A stretch of 38,505 bases of DNA from SAR116 cluster bacterium AG-355-O21 (GCA_003280605.1 QCEM01000020.1:1-38505), one strand, 5' to 3'. Counted from the stretch's first letter, positions 1 through 8,642 are shown. Notes: generated from the sequence alone by a model not told the origin. Translations and numbers: made by a program.

Positions 1-1186
1 GGCTGTCGATATCAAAGACGCTTTCCGCCCGACCTTTGAATTCACTTACAGTATTTATAAATTGCCGAATGGAACCCAATGCATTTAATCGCGCTCTTTC
101 TATGGCGGCATGTTTCTGAATATCTGAATCACTATTCAGACTGGCTTGGCCAAATGCAATGACATTTGGATCGCCATTTTGATCAATTATAACAGCAACG
201 CCAAACAGGGACACTAACGTGAACAGACCATTATCATCTTTAGGATTAGGTATGGATGCTGCGATTTCTTGGTTTGGTACTAATTTTTTAATACTGATGA
301 ATTGACGTGAAGCCATCGCGTCAGCTAAGGCCTCAAAGCTTTTGGAGTATCGTGCAATTACGCAAATGGATGAGCGCTCGTTTATGCTGGCAACTTCGCC
401 AATAAAGGGCGTATATATTCCTCTTAAATGGCTGATAGCCGCGGCGGCGATAGCTGGCTGCAGTTGCTCTTGCTCAATGATTTTTTTCACATTTTTACGC
501 AATTCTAAATTGTTATTGGTGGGTTCATTGGAATCGTATGCATGGTTCCTGTTGACGGTAATTTTTTGATCGTTCATTGCTCCTACGCGCGCGATTAAGG
601 CCTGGTTAATCTGGGCCGTCAAATGAGCAGTGGTGGGATTTTCTTCAGACTCGGTGATGTTCTTTTTTGAGAGAGACCCAGTATGATCGGCGTCATTTTT
701 TTGAGTTCGCTTAGGGTCTATATAATTAGCAATTGCAATATCGTTGACGATGTTTTGAATTACGCGTGGCTTTAAAGCGTCGACCAATTTTTTCTTCGCT
801 TTTAAGAGCGCTTCTTTAAAAGCAATTTGCCTGTGTTCGATAAATGATTTGTCGCCTGGCCGCGCAGAAATTTCAGCAGATCCAATCGAAATGAAAAACT
901 CGTTTATATCGCCTATTTGATTTATTCCTAAATTCCATCCATTGTTCTGTACTTCGTCTATGCATGGTTTGGATGGATCACCAATCGACCTATATACCAT
1001 CGTCCCGCGTTTTTGGGGGAACCCAACGATTTGGCCTTTAGCGTTCAATTCATCGCTGAGAAAATTTTTGCCGATATTCCCTGCCGCAGTACCGCCTAAA
1101 ACAACTTCATTAGCGTTTGCAGCAGATGAGATTAGGAAAAAGAAATACAACAAGATGGATTTTGATAAGTCTTTAAATAATAACAT
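1..1186 (-). CDS. Secreted protein of unknown function, paralogue of the 1532-3028 product (partial, C-terminus beyond window)
   Basis: An open frame runs uninterrupted from an ATG at 1186 (minus strand) to the left edge, about 395 codons, with no stop inside the window. The N-terminus (MLLFKDLSKSILLYFFFLIS then SAANA) is a Sec signal peptide. The mature part aligns by eye with the product at 1532-3028 along its length. Shared stretches are GINQIGDINE versus GINGLGGPNE, HRQIAFKEALL versus SRYVAFREAWL, LADAMASRQF versus LADMMASRDF, and VAVIIDQNGDPNVIAFGQAS versus LSILIDENGDVNLVAYGQAG. Function is unknown; by export signal it acts outside the cytoplasm. A terminator and a candidate promoter separate it from the preceding operon, so it may be a separate unit. 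The start choice is supported by the signal peptide rather than by a strong ribosome binding site. Confidence 0.8.
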   Translation of the reverse strand, partial: MLLFKDLSKSILLYFFFLISSAANANEVVLGGTAAGNIGKNFLSDELNAKGQIVGFPQKRGTMVYRSIGDPSKPCIDEVQNNGWNLGINQIGDINEFFISIGSAEISARPGDKSFIEHRQIAFKEALLKAKKKLVDALKPRVIQNIVNDIAIANYIDPKRTQKNDADHTGSLSKKNITESEENPTTAHLTAQINQALIARVGAMNDQKITVNRNHAYDSNEPTNNNLELRKNVKKIIEQEQLQPAIAAAAISHLRGIYTPFIGEVASINERSSICVIARYSKSFEALADAMASRQFISIKKLVPNQEIAASIPNPKDDNGLFTLVSLFGVAVIIDQNGDPNVIAFGQASLNSDSDIQKHAAIERARLNALGSIRQFINTVSEFKGRAESVFDIDS

Positions 1187-1344
1187 GCGAACGACCAGAA
1201 CTTATCCTAAGAAATGTGTACTCAATCAGGCTCGTTTAAAGTGCGGGGTTTGCGTTCCCAGTATACTGAATCGGTGCAAAATTTAGCTATTTACCAATTA
1301 CGTGACTGAGTCTTTGACCTAGTTAAAGGCCTGAAATTTCCATT

Positions 1345-1353
1345 ATTATATCA
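1345..1353 (-). promoter_or_regulatory. Candidate extended -10 promoter element
   Basis: On the minus strand the sequence reads TGATATAAT, a perfect extended -10 (TGn then TATAAT). It lies about 160 bases upstream of the ATG at 1186 and downstream of the terminator at 1424-1481, where a promoter for the partial gene is needed. No good -35 is seen 17 bases upstream, which extended -10 promoters tolerate. The long leader it implies makes the call tentative. Confidence 0.35.
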
Positions 1354-1423
1354 CCTTCTCAAAGGCCGTATAGAGTCATCGAGATAAAACCATTAAGCCT
1401 CTAGCTTTTGTGATTGGAACGTA

Positions 1424-1481
1424 AAATAAAAGGGGGGCTACACGGTATACCCGAGGGCCACAGCAGTTTACCGTAGCCCCC
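1424..1481 (-). terminator. Rho-independent terminator of the 5529-1532 operon
   Basis: Read on the minus strand, GGGGGCTACGGTA (1481-1469) pairs with TACCGTGTAGCCCCC, giving 13 base pairs with a 2-base bulge and a loop of about 23 bases, followed by CTTTTATTTTA. It lies about 50 bases past the stop codon at 1532. This is a typical intrinsic terminator apart from the large loop. Confidence 0.8.
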
Positions 1482-1531
1482 GAATTAGACGGGCTTATGC
1501 TTATATCTTTGCTGTAATTTCAACACCTTCT

Positions 1532-3028
1532 CTAAAAGCTGGTCCCCTTGGTGGAGCCGCTTAGTCCGCCTTTTCTCAATTTTGGCTTCTGAGCGCCAGT
1601 ACCTTCCGTTAAGCCTAGACTGGAGTTGGCGCCTGCCTGCGGAATTCCCTGATCTTTTACTATTTTATTTTGCTGGAGCTTAGATCGGATAGCACCTCCA
1701 GCCTGGCTAGCATTCCATATTACTAATGAACCTGCTATGCCGCCATTTGTGACAGGATGCACAGCGTCCCAAGCGATAAGTTCTTTCATTCCATTTATTG
1801 GCGCAAAGCCAGCACCTTGTTCCACTTCTTCGAAGAAGCTCTTATTAAATTCCGTTTTTTTAGAGCGATCCACAAATTCCTTCTCATTCTGTGCGGTTGC
1901 TGCTGCCTGGTTAACTGAAACGGCTTGGTTAACAAAAAGTCGAATTAGGCCTTCGGCTCTGAGTTTAGCTTCACCTTTCGCCGCGAGTTGCTGGATGCTC
2001 GCTCCTTCAGGATAGCCAGCCTGTCCATAGGCAACCAAATTTACGTCGCCATTTTCATCAATCAGAATGCTTAAGCCCCACATATTCACAAATTCAAATA
2101 AGCCCTCTGGCGTGCTTGGGTCTGGAAGCTGATCATATAAACTCGTATTGGGATTTAACTGTGGCGCATTCGAAAAATCACGAGACGCCATCATATCTGC
2201 CAATTTTTCAGATCTTCTGGAATATTGAAGCACCACGCAAATTTGCGTGGCGTCGCCGCTTGGGCTCAGTTGCTCGTTTGCAAATAAAGTATAAAGGCCC
2301 TTCATACGCTCCTTTGCAGTAGCTTTGATGACTTCCTGAAATCGTTTTTCACCAGTTAATTTTTTTGCCGCCTCGGCAGCTGCGGCTGCTTTTGCTAACA
2401 ACGCGTTCTTTTTTGCCGCATTTGTTTCCAAAGCGGCTAGCTTTGCGGCCTCCGGATCATGACCCAAAGTCTTTAACTCTCTGTCCAACAGGGCTTTCAA
2501 ATATTTTCGGCCTTTTGAAACGACGCCATCGCCTGCTCTTATCTTGGCATTTTCACTATCAATCTTTGCGATTTCACGCTGAGTTTGCTGGACAGTTTCG
2601 TTAGCAGTAGGCTTCCGCTCGGGTTTTTGCCCTGCCTTGACCGCCGCAGATGCATCAACTGATATTTGGGATTCAAGTTGACGTGCCATATCGCGGTTAC
2701 CATTTAACCATGCTTCTCGAAATGCTACGTATCGACTGTCCACATAGGCCGGATCTTCAAGCCCGGCGCTAACTTTTGCAATCCCGATTGCCACGGTCTT
2801 TTCGTTTGGCCCACCGAGTCCGTTAATCCCTTGAATAAGGCCTTCATCACGCAAATACTGACCGCAGGCACTCCCACTAGCGCTGCCGTCTATTTTTTTC
2901 TTAATCATGGACCCTTGCGCTTTTGAAAAACCAGTAATTGCCTGAGCTGACGCTAAATTGAATGGGTTTGTGGCGTATGCTGCTAGTATGAAGAGAGCAA
3001 TACCATAGAAAACGACGCGCTTATTCAT
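1532..3028 (-). CDS. Secreted Ala-rich protein of unknown function
   Basis: The 498-residue product starts with a Sec signal peptide (about residues 1-30, ending in ASAQA). Residues about 35-120 and 255-375 match the partial product at 1-1186. The paralogue-shared C-terminal core includes LADMMASRDF and ILIDENGDVNLVAYGQAG. Between the two matching blocks lies an Ala/Lys/Glu-rich, probably helical or coiled-coil segment (about 125-245). The tail from about residue 440 is Gly/Ser/Lys-rich. GGAG lies 8-9 bases before the ATG. It is the last gene of a three-gene operon, 33 bases after the CsgG/FlgT-like gene, and is followed by a strong terminator. I do not recognise a named family. Co-transcription with a CsgG-like protein suggests a periplasmic or surface partner; that is inference. 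Confidence 0.85.
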   Translation of the reverse strand: MNKRVVFYGIALFILAAYATNPFNLASAQAITGFSKAQGSMIKKKIDGSASGSACGQYLRDEGLIQGINGLGGPNEKTVAIGIAKVSAGLEDPAYVDSRYVAFREAWLNGNRDMARQLESQISVDASAAVKAGQKPERKPTANETVQQTQREIAKIDSENAKIRAGDGVVSKGRKYLKALLDRELKTLGHDPEAAKLAALETNAAKKNALLAKAAAAAEAAKKLTGEKRFQEVIKATAKERMKGLYTLFANEQLSPSGDATQICVVLQYSRRSEKLADMMASRDFSNAPQLNPNTSLYDQLPDPSTPEGLFEFVNMWGLSILIDENGDVNLVAYGQAGYPEGASIQQLAAKGEAKLRAEGLIRLFVNQAVSVNQAAATAQNEKEFVDRSKKTEFNKSFFEEVEQGAGFAPINGMKELIAWDAVHPVTNGGIAGSLVIWNASQAGGAIRSKLQQNKIVKDQGIPQAGANSSLGLTEGTGAQKPKLRKGGLSGSTKGTSF

Positions 3029-3061
3029 CGAAAGTCTCCAATCCGAGAGTTTTTAGTCTAG

Positions 3062-4336
3062 TCACCATTTGTCTTTATCTTTTTCGTCATCATTAAACTC
3101 TTTATCTAATCGATCTTCCAAATCACTCAATTTTTTCTGAGCTATGGGCGTCGTTTTAGATTTCATAGGTCGGATGATAAAATCACTCGAAAAGAGCTGG
3201 TCTTGTGGGATTCCCAATTTAACTATTTTAACTATTGCTGTTTTAGCCTGAACGGATTCCACCGCAACGGTTCCAACTTTGGATTCCATTTGCCCTAAAC
3301 TTTCGCCTGTGTAGGGGTCGCGAATTTCCTCGCCCAGCCTCATTAACGAAAAATTTGCGCCTTCTTTTAGGGTATCGCCACCTTGACCGACGGTAAGTTT
3401 ATTACCACTTATTCCAAGTACATAAATTGGCATTATAGCATTGAGTATTTTCTGGCCGGCTTCGGAGGATAGTACGCCCGCTAAAGTGTCTAATGAGCCG
3501 GACTCACGCATTCCTTTGCTGGTTGAGGCAAATTTGATTTGCGTGCTTGCGACATCAAGCACCCGGTATGCAACACGCATTTTAATTTTTGGAGTTTTAA
3601 TGATTTGTCCGGTTGAGACCATTTTTGTGCTTTCAACCCTACTACTGGCCTCCTCCAACGCGCCGACGACAATGAAGTCTGTTCCGACCCTATTACCCAG
3701 ACGCGCAAGCTCTTCCGTTGCCACCCCATCACTTTTCAAAAGATTTAATTCCTTGTTCTGGTCTTCAAGGAACGATCTATCAAGAACGGCAAAACGTCTC
3801 GTCTGTGTTAAATAGTTTTCTAGGCCGCGGCTAAATTGCATACCAGCACGCTGCGCGGTCTGTGGGTTGTCTGCGGCGGCATCGATGCTCAAAGGTAGGA
3901 CAGCAATTCGCAGTCGCTTTAACTGTGCTGATTGTTCATATGTTGCAATAACTATACTTAGCTTGACATTGTATAGGCCCAAACTCGCTTTTTGCTGCGA
4001 TAGTATTTCAAAGCTTTTTACTACGCCTTTTGTTCTCTTTTCAATTGTCTCTTGAAAATATTTGGCAGTTTGAGATGAACTGGTGCCTCCATCTGAAACT
4101 GTGTTGGACGACATTGAGCTGCGGGCCCGGCTAGCCATCGCAGCACCGTTTACTTGAGTAATACCACTTATTAAAGCACGATCTATTGCTTTTTGAACTG
4201 TTTGACCGTAGCCGATTGCTTCAACTGTTCTGGACCCGACCTTTGCTAAAACTACGCTGGGCAGTGAAGCGATGACAAATGATACCAGCAAAACTGTTAC
4301 ACGTGTTTTATGCATCAGCGAGAACATGACATTCAT
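3062..4336 (-). CDS. CsgG/FlgT-like exported protein
   Basis: The 424-residue product has a Sec signal peptide (about 1-31, ending VVLA) and no lipobox cysteine, so it is probably periplasmic rather than a lipoprotein like CsgG itself. Residues about 35-140 (AIGYGQTVQKAIDRALI and on) resemble the N-terminal domain of FlgT and LPP20-type proteins. Residues about 140-310 have the CsgG/LpoB look: RIAVLPL, then FAVLDRSFLEDQ, then VGTDFIVVGALEE. Residues about 315-395 (LTVGQGGDTLKEGANFSL, DPYTGESLG) resemble the C-terminal domain of FlgT-like proteins. The tail is very acidic and lysine-rich. It overlaps the upstream gene by 4 bases (ATGA), implying translational coupling. CsgG-family proteins form outer-membrane secretion pores or regulate envelope complexes. 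Which applies here cannot be told. The family call is by eye and moderately sure. Confidence 0.8.
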   Translation of the reverse strand: MNVMFSLMHKTRVTVLLVSFVIASLPSVVLAKVGSRTVEAIGYGQTVQKAIDRALISGITQVNGAAMASRARSSMSSNTVSDGGTSSSQTAKYFQETIEKRTKGVVKSFEILSQQKASLGLYNVKLSIVIATYEQSAQLKRLRIAVLPLSIDAAADNPQTAQRAGMQFSRGLENYLTQTRRFAVLDRSFLEDQNKELNLLKSDGVATEELARLGNRVGTDFIVVGALEEASSRVESTKMVSTGQIIKTPKIKMRVAYRVLDVASTQIKFASTSKGMRESGSLDTLAGVLSSEAGQKILNAIMPIYVLGISGNKLTVGQGGDTLKEGANFSLMRLGEEIRDPYTGESLGQMESKVGTVAVESVQAKTAIVKIVKLGIPQDQLFSSDFIIRPMKSKTTPIAQKKLSDLEDRLDKEFNDDEKDKDKW

Positions 4337-5529
4337 CTCAACCCTTTTTCTTGCATTAATTTTGTTATTGTCTCTCCGGCTTTTTTACCAGCAAGTACTA
4401 ATGCATTGGTCCGGGCTGAATCTTCGTTACTACCAATACCTATGTATTGGGCGGGCGGGATATCTGCTACTCGCCTGGGCACTCTTTTTAAGATATTGAA
4501 AACCGTGCCTTGTATTCTGACTGTAACCATTTTTCGACCGCTCCTATGTACCCGCGCTACATCTGCCGTCATCGTCCCAAGAGCGAAGAATGTAGCCTCA
4601 CATTCGCGAGCGGCCCGAAAGGCGCTTCGCCGTTGTTTACGGCCCAATTCTTCTTTCTGGCTGAAGGTTTCAGATATCGCATCTTTGCCAACACCACCGC
4701 ATTCGTCTGCAACGTCTTCATAAACGGCAGCCTCATATCCTGCTGTAATTAATGGTTGGGACATAGCTCCATCTGCCGCCGAACTACTTATGATTTTGTA
4801 ACGAGTTTTGTTAGACTGCCGGATTGTACTGCCGCTCTCGGTAGAAGAGGTGGACGCCATGATGCTTGTTTTTTGAGCTGCTTGCGATTTTGAAAACTGT
4901 TTAGACGCCGACACCGCTTTTCCACCTGATGCTGCAGCCTCCTCCTTAGCAAGGTTTTTTGATTTACTTTTTGATTTTGAACTTGTTTCGCTTGTCGCAG
5001 CGGCAGAGCTATTCGTCTCGCGCGTTGCGTCAAAGGACTGCTCAAAGCTTGCCTGCCGAGCGACAAATAATGTGACGAACAGGCTCCCTTCGCCCGAAGC
5101 AATGGGCGCTGGGGTATCAGGCTCATCTTTGAAATTAAGCGCTATTTTCAACCTTTCAACATCAACCGTAATGCAGTTAGTTGCTGCTATGGTCTCGCTA
5201 CTACTATTGAATTTATGGGTAAAGTCTTCTTTAACAAAAAATGATAACTCTTCGTTAATTTTGTCCTGCTGATCCATGTAGGCTTTTAACAAATTTGGTT
5301 CAAGATTTTTGTAATACTTCTCCCATGCTGCCTCAAATGATACCTTTCGGGCTCGCTTGACTTCGTATTGGTCAACATTTCCGTCAATATCGGCCGCCGC
5401 ATTGATAGTAACTTTGCCGCTGGTACATTTAGCCGAGGCATCAGTGCTCAGGAATGTGATAAAGCCAAAAGCAATCCCAAGTATTGCTACGGTATGGAAT
5501 TTTGGGCGCAAGATCAGCAATATATCCAT
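4333..5529 (-). CDS. Exported protein with Ser/Lys/Ala-rich linker, unknown function
   Basis: The 398-residue product has a signal peptide (about 1-33, ending TDASA). Residues 35-170 form a first domain that includes KVSFEAAWEKYY, similar to the VAFREAWL motif of the two paralogues downstream. Residues about 172-243 are low-complexity and rich in Ser, Lys, Ala and Thr (for example SSKSKSKSKN). Residues 244-398 form a second domain with AGYEAAVYEDVADECGG and TVRIQGTVFNIL and a helical C-terminus, loosely reminiscent of CsgG/FlgT-type modules. It is the first gene of the operon. Its ribosome binding site GGAGG (5543-5539) lies in a perfect hairpin (5532-5548). The overlap with the next gene is 4 bases. 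No family recognised. Confidence 0.8.
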   Translation of the reverse strand: MDILLILRPKFHTVAILGIAFGFITFLSTDASAKCTSGKVTINAAADIDGNVDQYEVKRARKVSFEAAWEKYYKNLEPNLLKAYMDQQDKINEELSFFVKEDFTHKFNSSSETIAATNCITVDVERLKIALNFKDEPDTPAPIASGEGSLFVTLFVARQASFEQSFDATRETNSSAAATSETSSKSKSKSKNLAKEEAAASGGKAVSASKQFSKSQAAQKTSIMASTSSTESGSTIRQSNKTRYKIISSSAADGAMSQPLITAGYEAAVYEDVADECGGVGKDAISETFSQKEELGRKQRRSAFRAARECEATFFALGTMTADVARVHRSGRKMVTVRIQGTVFNILKRVPRRVADIPPAQYIGIGSNEDSARTNALVLAGKKAGETITKLMQEKGLR

Positions 5530-5531
5530 TA

Positions 5532-5548
5532 AATTTGGCCTCCAAATT
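5532..5548 (-). promoter_or_regulatory. Inverted repeat overlapping the ribosome binding site
   Basis: The minus strand reads AATTTGG-AGG-CCAAATT, a perfect 7-base inverted repeat with a 3-base loop, ending 2 bases before the start codon at 5529. The Shine-Dalgarno GGAGG is split between the 5' arm and the loop, so an RNA hairpin would hide it. It could equally be a DNA operator for the divergent promoters. Both readings are inference; the repeat itself is directly visible. Confidence 0.55.
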
Positions 5549-5651
5549 AGGCAGGAAAATTAAGAATTTTTTAAAAGCGGTAGACTTTTCCGGGAAGGTG
5601 AAGAAACAATTACCACGCTATGCATGTTAAATGAAATACTGGACGAACAAA

Positions 5652-7058
5652 ATGACGAATTTTATACATATATCACGACGTGAATTCGCCCTCGGGGCGC
5701 TGAATTTATCAGCACTCGGCGCACTCTCGTCAGTCCCATTCCCATTAAGCGCAGCTGAACAGAGTATAATTTGGACTGGTGTGAGCTTTATCCAGGATTG
5801 TTCCAATGATTGCGGAGACATAGAAAAATTTTTCCCACGCTTAGCTCCACAATTCAAAAAACCAGAGAATGGTATGTTTCTATATAATGAGTTTCCAGGT
5901 GAGTGGGGCTCAATGATCGGGAAAGCGCAGCAGAGAAAATTGGTATGGTTGAATGACGATCATGCTCAGTCGTCAGATGTTTTTAAAACCGAATTAGCTA
6001 TAATGCTAGGGATTACGTCAGAACGCCATTATGCAACTTTTAAAGACAATGATGTCACGTACATGGTCTATGAAGTGCAAAGCTATATTTTTGTGATTGA
6101 TGTTGATGCTCTGCAAAACTCCTTAAAAATAGTGAACTGTGTGCCAATACGACTAATGAAAATAGATGGGCCGCCCAAAGGTAAATATTCAAATGAAGAA
6201 TTAGACCAAATTCTCAGAACTAAAATGTGGGAGACTATCAGAGGTGATGTAGATCAAAAAATTCAATTTCCAAAATTAGTGGAAAAAGCTTTTTCTAAGA
6301 TCAATTTTTCAAATTTAAAAAGTCCAAATATACGTGTGACTGGCGTCACCTATTCCTCTCTCACAAAAAAAACGTTAAAAAACATCAAACCAAACCCGTC
6401 TACAGATCAGAAGTTTTCGCCCGTGGACCTTGATAATTTTGGTTACTTGCTGGGGAATACTGCAACAACAGCAATATCAGAAAAATTTAATATTGGCATC
6501 CAGCCATATACGCCTAATGCAGCACTTGGATTGTTAATTGAAGATGTTTCCCTTGCGCGGGGCGAAGATACTTCAAATGAACAGAAACTACTAATGAATG
6601 GACCGATAGATTTAGACATAAGAATTCATTCAAAAGGAATCATCGTAAAAGAAGAAAAAAAAGACGGTTATCAATCTGTTGTGAACAAAAAAATCATAAT
6701 TGCTTTGGAATTAAACGCCGGAAAATATGAACGCACTTATGACTCAAGTGGCCAGATTGAACAAAATGCTGTTTTGATTGGAGAGCCGATTTTTAAACAA
6801 AACCTAGTTGGCTTAACTATGAAATTGACGACCAAAAAATTTGACAGTGACTGGTATGATATAATTGATACGCATCAACGATTGCTCGACTGGTTTTTCA
6901 CCGCATTGTCACAGAATAAAGATCTCTCCCAATTGACTAAAGGTCAGCGTAGTAGACATAAACGCAAAGAATTTTTGCAGCGGGTTAGTACAAAAGATTT
7001 TGCTAAGTTTAAAAAAGAAGCTGACGCCCTGAAGTCTTATATCCTGGAACAGCAATAG
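5652..7058 (+). CDS. Tat-exported protein of unknown function
   Basis: The product has about 468 residues from this start and opens with a textbook twin-arginine signal: ISRREFALGAL, a hydrophobic stretch and a cleavage region ending PLSAAEQ. Tat export implies folding, or cofactor or metal loading, in the cytoplasm before transport. I recognise no domain in the mature protein. It is Lys/Asn/Ile-rich, lacks membrane segments, and ends in a basic helical tail. An in-frame ATG at 5631 would add seven residues, but 5652 has GGA at better spacing and puts the arginine pair at residues 9-10. It is transcribed away from the CsgG/FlgT-like operon across a 100-bp spacer and is among the most AT-rich genes of the window, suggesting recent transfer. 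Confidence 0.75.
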   Translation: MTNFIHISRREFALGALNLSALGALSSVPFPLSAAEQSIIWTGVSFIQDCSNDCGDIEKFFPRLAPQFKKPENGMFLYNEFPGEWGSMIGKAQQRKLVWLNDDHAQSSDVFKTELAIMLGITSERHYATFKDNDVTYMVYEVQSYIFVIDVDALQNSLKIVNCVPIRLMKIDGPPKGKYSNEELDQILRTKMWETIRGDVDQKIQFPKLVEKAFSKINFSNLKSPNIRVTGVTYSSLTKKTLKNIKPNPSTDQKFSPVDLDNFGYLLGNTATTAISEKFNIGIQPYTPNAALGLLIEDVSLARGEDTSNEQKLLMNGPIDLDIRIHSKGIIVKEEKKDGYQSVVNKKIIIALELNAGKYERTYDSSGQIEQNAVLIGEPIFKQNLVGLTMKLTTKKFDSDWYDIIDTHQRLLDWFFTALSQNKDLSQLTKGQRSRHKRKEFLQRVSTKDFAKFKKEADALKSYILEQQ

Positions 7059-7136
7059 CTGTACCAGGACTCAAATTGGGTATTTTGTAACAGCACATCA
7101 ATGCATAACATTTGGCTGTCTGGTTAACGGCAAAAC

Positions 7137-8642
7137 TCAATTACCAAGCAATAGTTTTTCTTCATCACTCCCCATCTCCAACGGCCCTTCGTCAGTGAAT
7201 GCAATCTCTGAATTCTTTTTATAGTCTTCAATTGCGGAATTTAGGCGGCAGGAGAGTTCGCGAGTAAATTCCACTGACTTTACAGTTGCGGCCATGGAGC
7301 CGAAGTCTCCTGCAGGGTTGCTTAAAAAAGTTCCAAAGCCTAGCTTGAAAGCCTCAGTCGCGACATATTTCGCACTTTTTTGTGCCAACGTTGCTTTCTT
7401 TATACCCTCTGGACCTATTTGCGATTTGTTGGCTGCAATTGCATCCGTGAGGTTTTTGTTTGCTTCGTCAGATATAGCTACAGTCTTTTCAACAATCTGC
7501 CCGTCACTCAGGCTCATCTGCTTTAGCTCCAACAAGGCTTCGTTTTTTTCTGCGAGTTCTTTGCTCAACCCAAAAGCTTCCGCAATCAATCTTTCTTGGC
7601 CAGCACGCAACTTTTCTAGCCGCTTTATCTCACTGCCTAATTTGCCACCACCAGCACCTTTATCAATCTGCGCTTGGATGTCGGCTCTAACTTTATCTGC
7701 CCTAGCTGCCCACTGTTGATTAGCCTTATGATCAGAGTATTCTGGATCTACTTGAATAATGAAGGATAGTTTTTCTGGCTCATCCCACCAAAACGTGTCG
7801 AAGGTATCGCCTCGTTCTTCGGCTTCGGCCTTCTCTTGCTCCATTATTTGTATGGGGTTGAGGATATCAGTATAAGAGCGGTCGACATTTTTTTGAACGC
7901 CAAAGCCTTTATACCTTCTCAAGGCGATTACATACAGCGCCCCAATTGAATTATCCTTCTCGGCAGATTTAATAAAATTTTCGATAGCTCCCTTGTTTTT
8001 CACGTCATTGAAAAAATGACCAAGTATCAACGCATATGCCAATTTTGCGTCTCGGCGATTCTTGCGTCCAATTTCGGAGTCGCTTGAAGCGTTTCGGATT
8101 TTAGCTGCTATCTCCAGCCGCAACTCACTCTTTAGAATAAACTCTTGGAAAACGGGTTTAATTTTGGTGCCTTCGAAAGCGTCCAGGTAAAAACCCAGCG
8201 ATTTTGACCAACCTAAACCACTGTCATTCCCAAAGTTATCAATTAAGATTGTTGCTGTGTTGGACGCTCCGGCTAAATTAGGCTCAAAGCCAAAATCTAA
8301 CGCTACAGATTTTGACCAATTTGCTATTTGCTCTGGCCCCGCATCACTGTAGAGAGCACTTTCTAACTTCTTCTTGGGGCACGCTACCTCTAACCCCAAA
8401 TCTAATATGGATGCAGTGCCTGAGGTTGATCCAGGTCCAGCAACAGGGGGTTTTAAGCTGCCAAGGAGTGAGCCAAACCCACCTTTAGTTGTGTTGTCTG
8501 TCCCCGACGAGCTGCTGTCTTGATTTTCCGCAGGCGCAATATTGGGAATAAGCTTTTTTAAACTAAATGCGGGTGCGTCCTGCACAATAGAAATTGTCAT
8601 TAAGCATCCAATTACAATGGTATAGTACTTTTTCCGCCTCAT
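7137..8642 (-). CDS. Exported Sel1/TPR-like helical protein, unknown function
   Basis: The start at 8642 is chosen because GAGGAG lies 8 bases before it and the product then opens with a clean signal peptide (MRRKKYYTIVIGCLMTISIV, cleavage near DAPAFS). An in-frame ATG at 8696 would add 18 polar residues. The product has about 501 residues. A Gly/Ser/Pro-rich linker (about residues 40-75) precedes a largely helical body. ALYVIALRRYKGFGVQKNVD looks like a Sel1-type repeat, a fold that usually mediates protein contacts. A coiled-coil stretch follows (about residues 305-375). The gene is convergent with the Tat-exported gene and separated from the next operon by 334 bases. No named family recognised. 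Confidence 0.75.
   Translation of the reverse strand: MRRKKYYTIVIGCLMTISIVQDAPAFSLKKLIPNIAPAENQDSSSSGTDNTTKGGFGSLLGSLKPPVAGPGSTSGTASILDLGLEVACPKKKLESALYSDAGPEQIANWSKSVALDFGFEPNLAGASNTATILIDNFGNDSGLGWSKSLGFYLDAFEGTKIKPVFQEFILKSELRLEIAAKIRNASSDSEIGRKNRRDAKLAYALILGHFFNDVKNKGAIENFIKSAEKDNSIGALYVIALRRYKGFGVQKNVDRSYTDILNPIQIMEQEKAEAEERGDTFDTFWWDEPEKLSFIIQVDPEYSDHKANQQWAARADKVRADIQAQIDKGAGGGKLGSEIKRLEKLRAGQERLIAEAFGLSKELAEKNEALLELKQMSLSDGQIVEKTVAISDEANKNLTDAIAANKSQIGPEGIKKATLAQKSAKYVATEAFKLGFGTFLSNPAGDFGSMAATVKSVEFTRELSCRLNSAIEDYKKNSEIAFTDEGPLEMGSDEEKLLLGN

Larger units (their letters stand above)
1187..1531. other. Intergenic stretch between two paralogous genes
   Basis: These 345 bases contain no credible gene. 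They hold the terminator of the upstream operon (1424-1481) and, further downstream on the minus strand, a perfect extended -10 element (1345-1353). The heptamer AAAGGCC occurs twice as a direct repeat, at about 1325 and 1361, flanking the -10 element; whether it binds anything is unknown. Confidence 0.5.

Noticed and set aside
942-1286. 114-codon plus-strand open frame at the left end
   Set aside because: It lies antisense to the signal-peptide end of the partial exported gene and shows no protein-like features.
1532-5529. Curli biogenesis operon
   Set aside because: No CsgA/CsgB repeats and no CsgE or CsgF; the CsgG-like protein lacks a lipobox.
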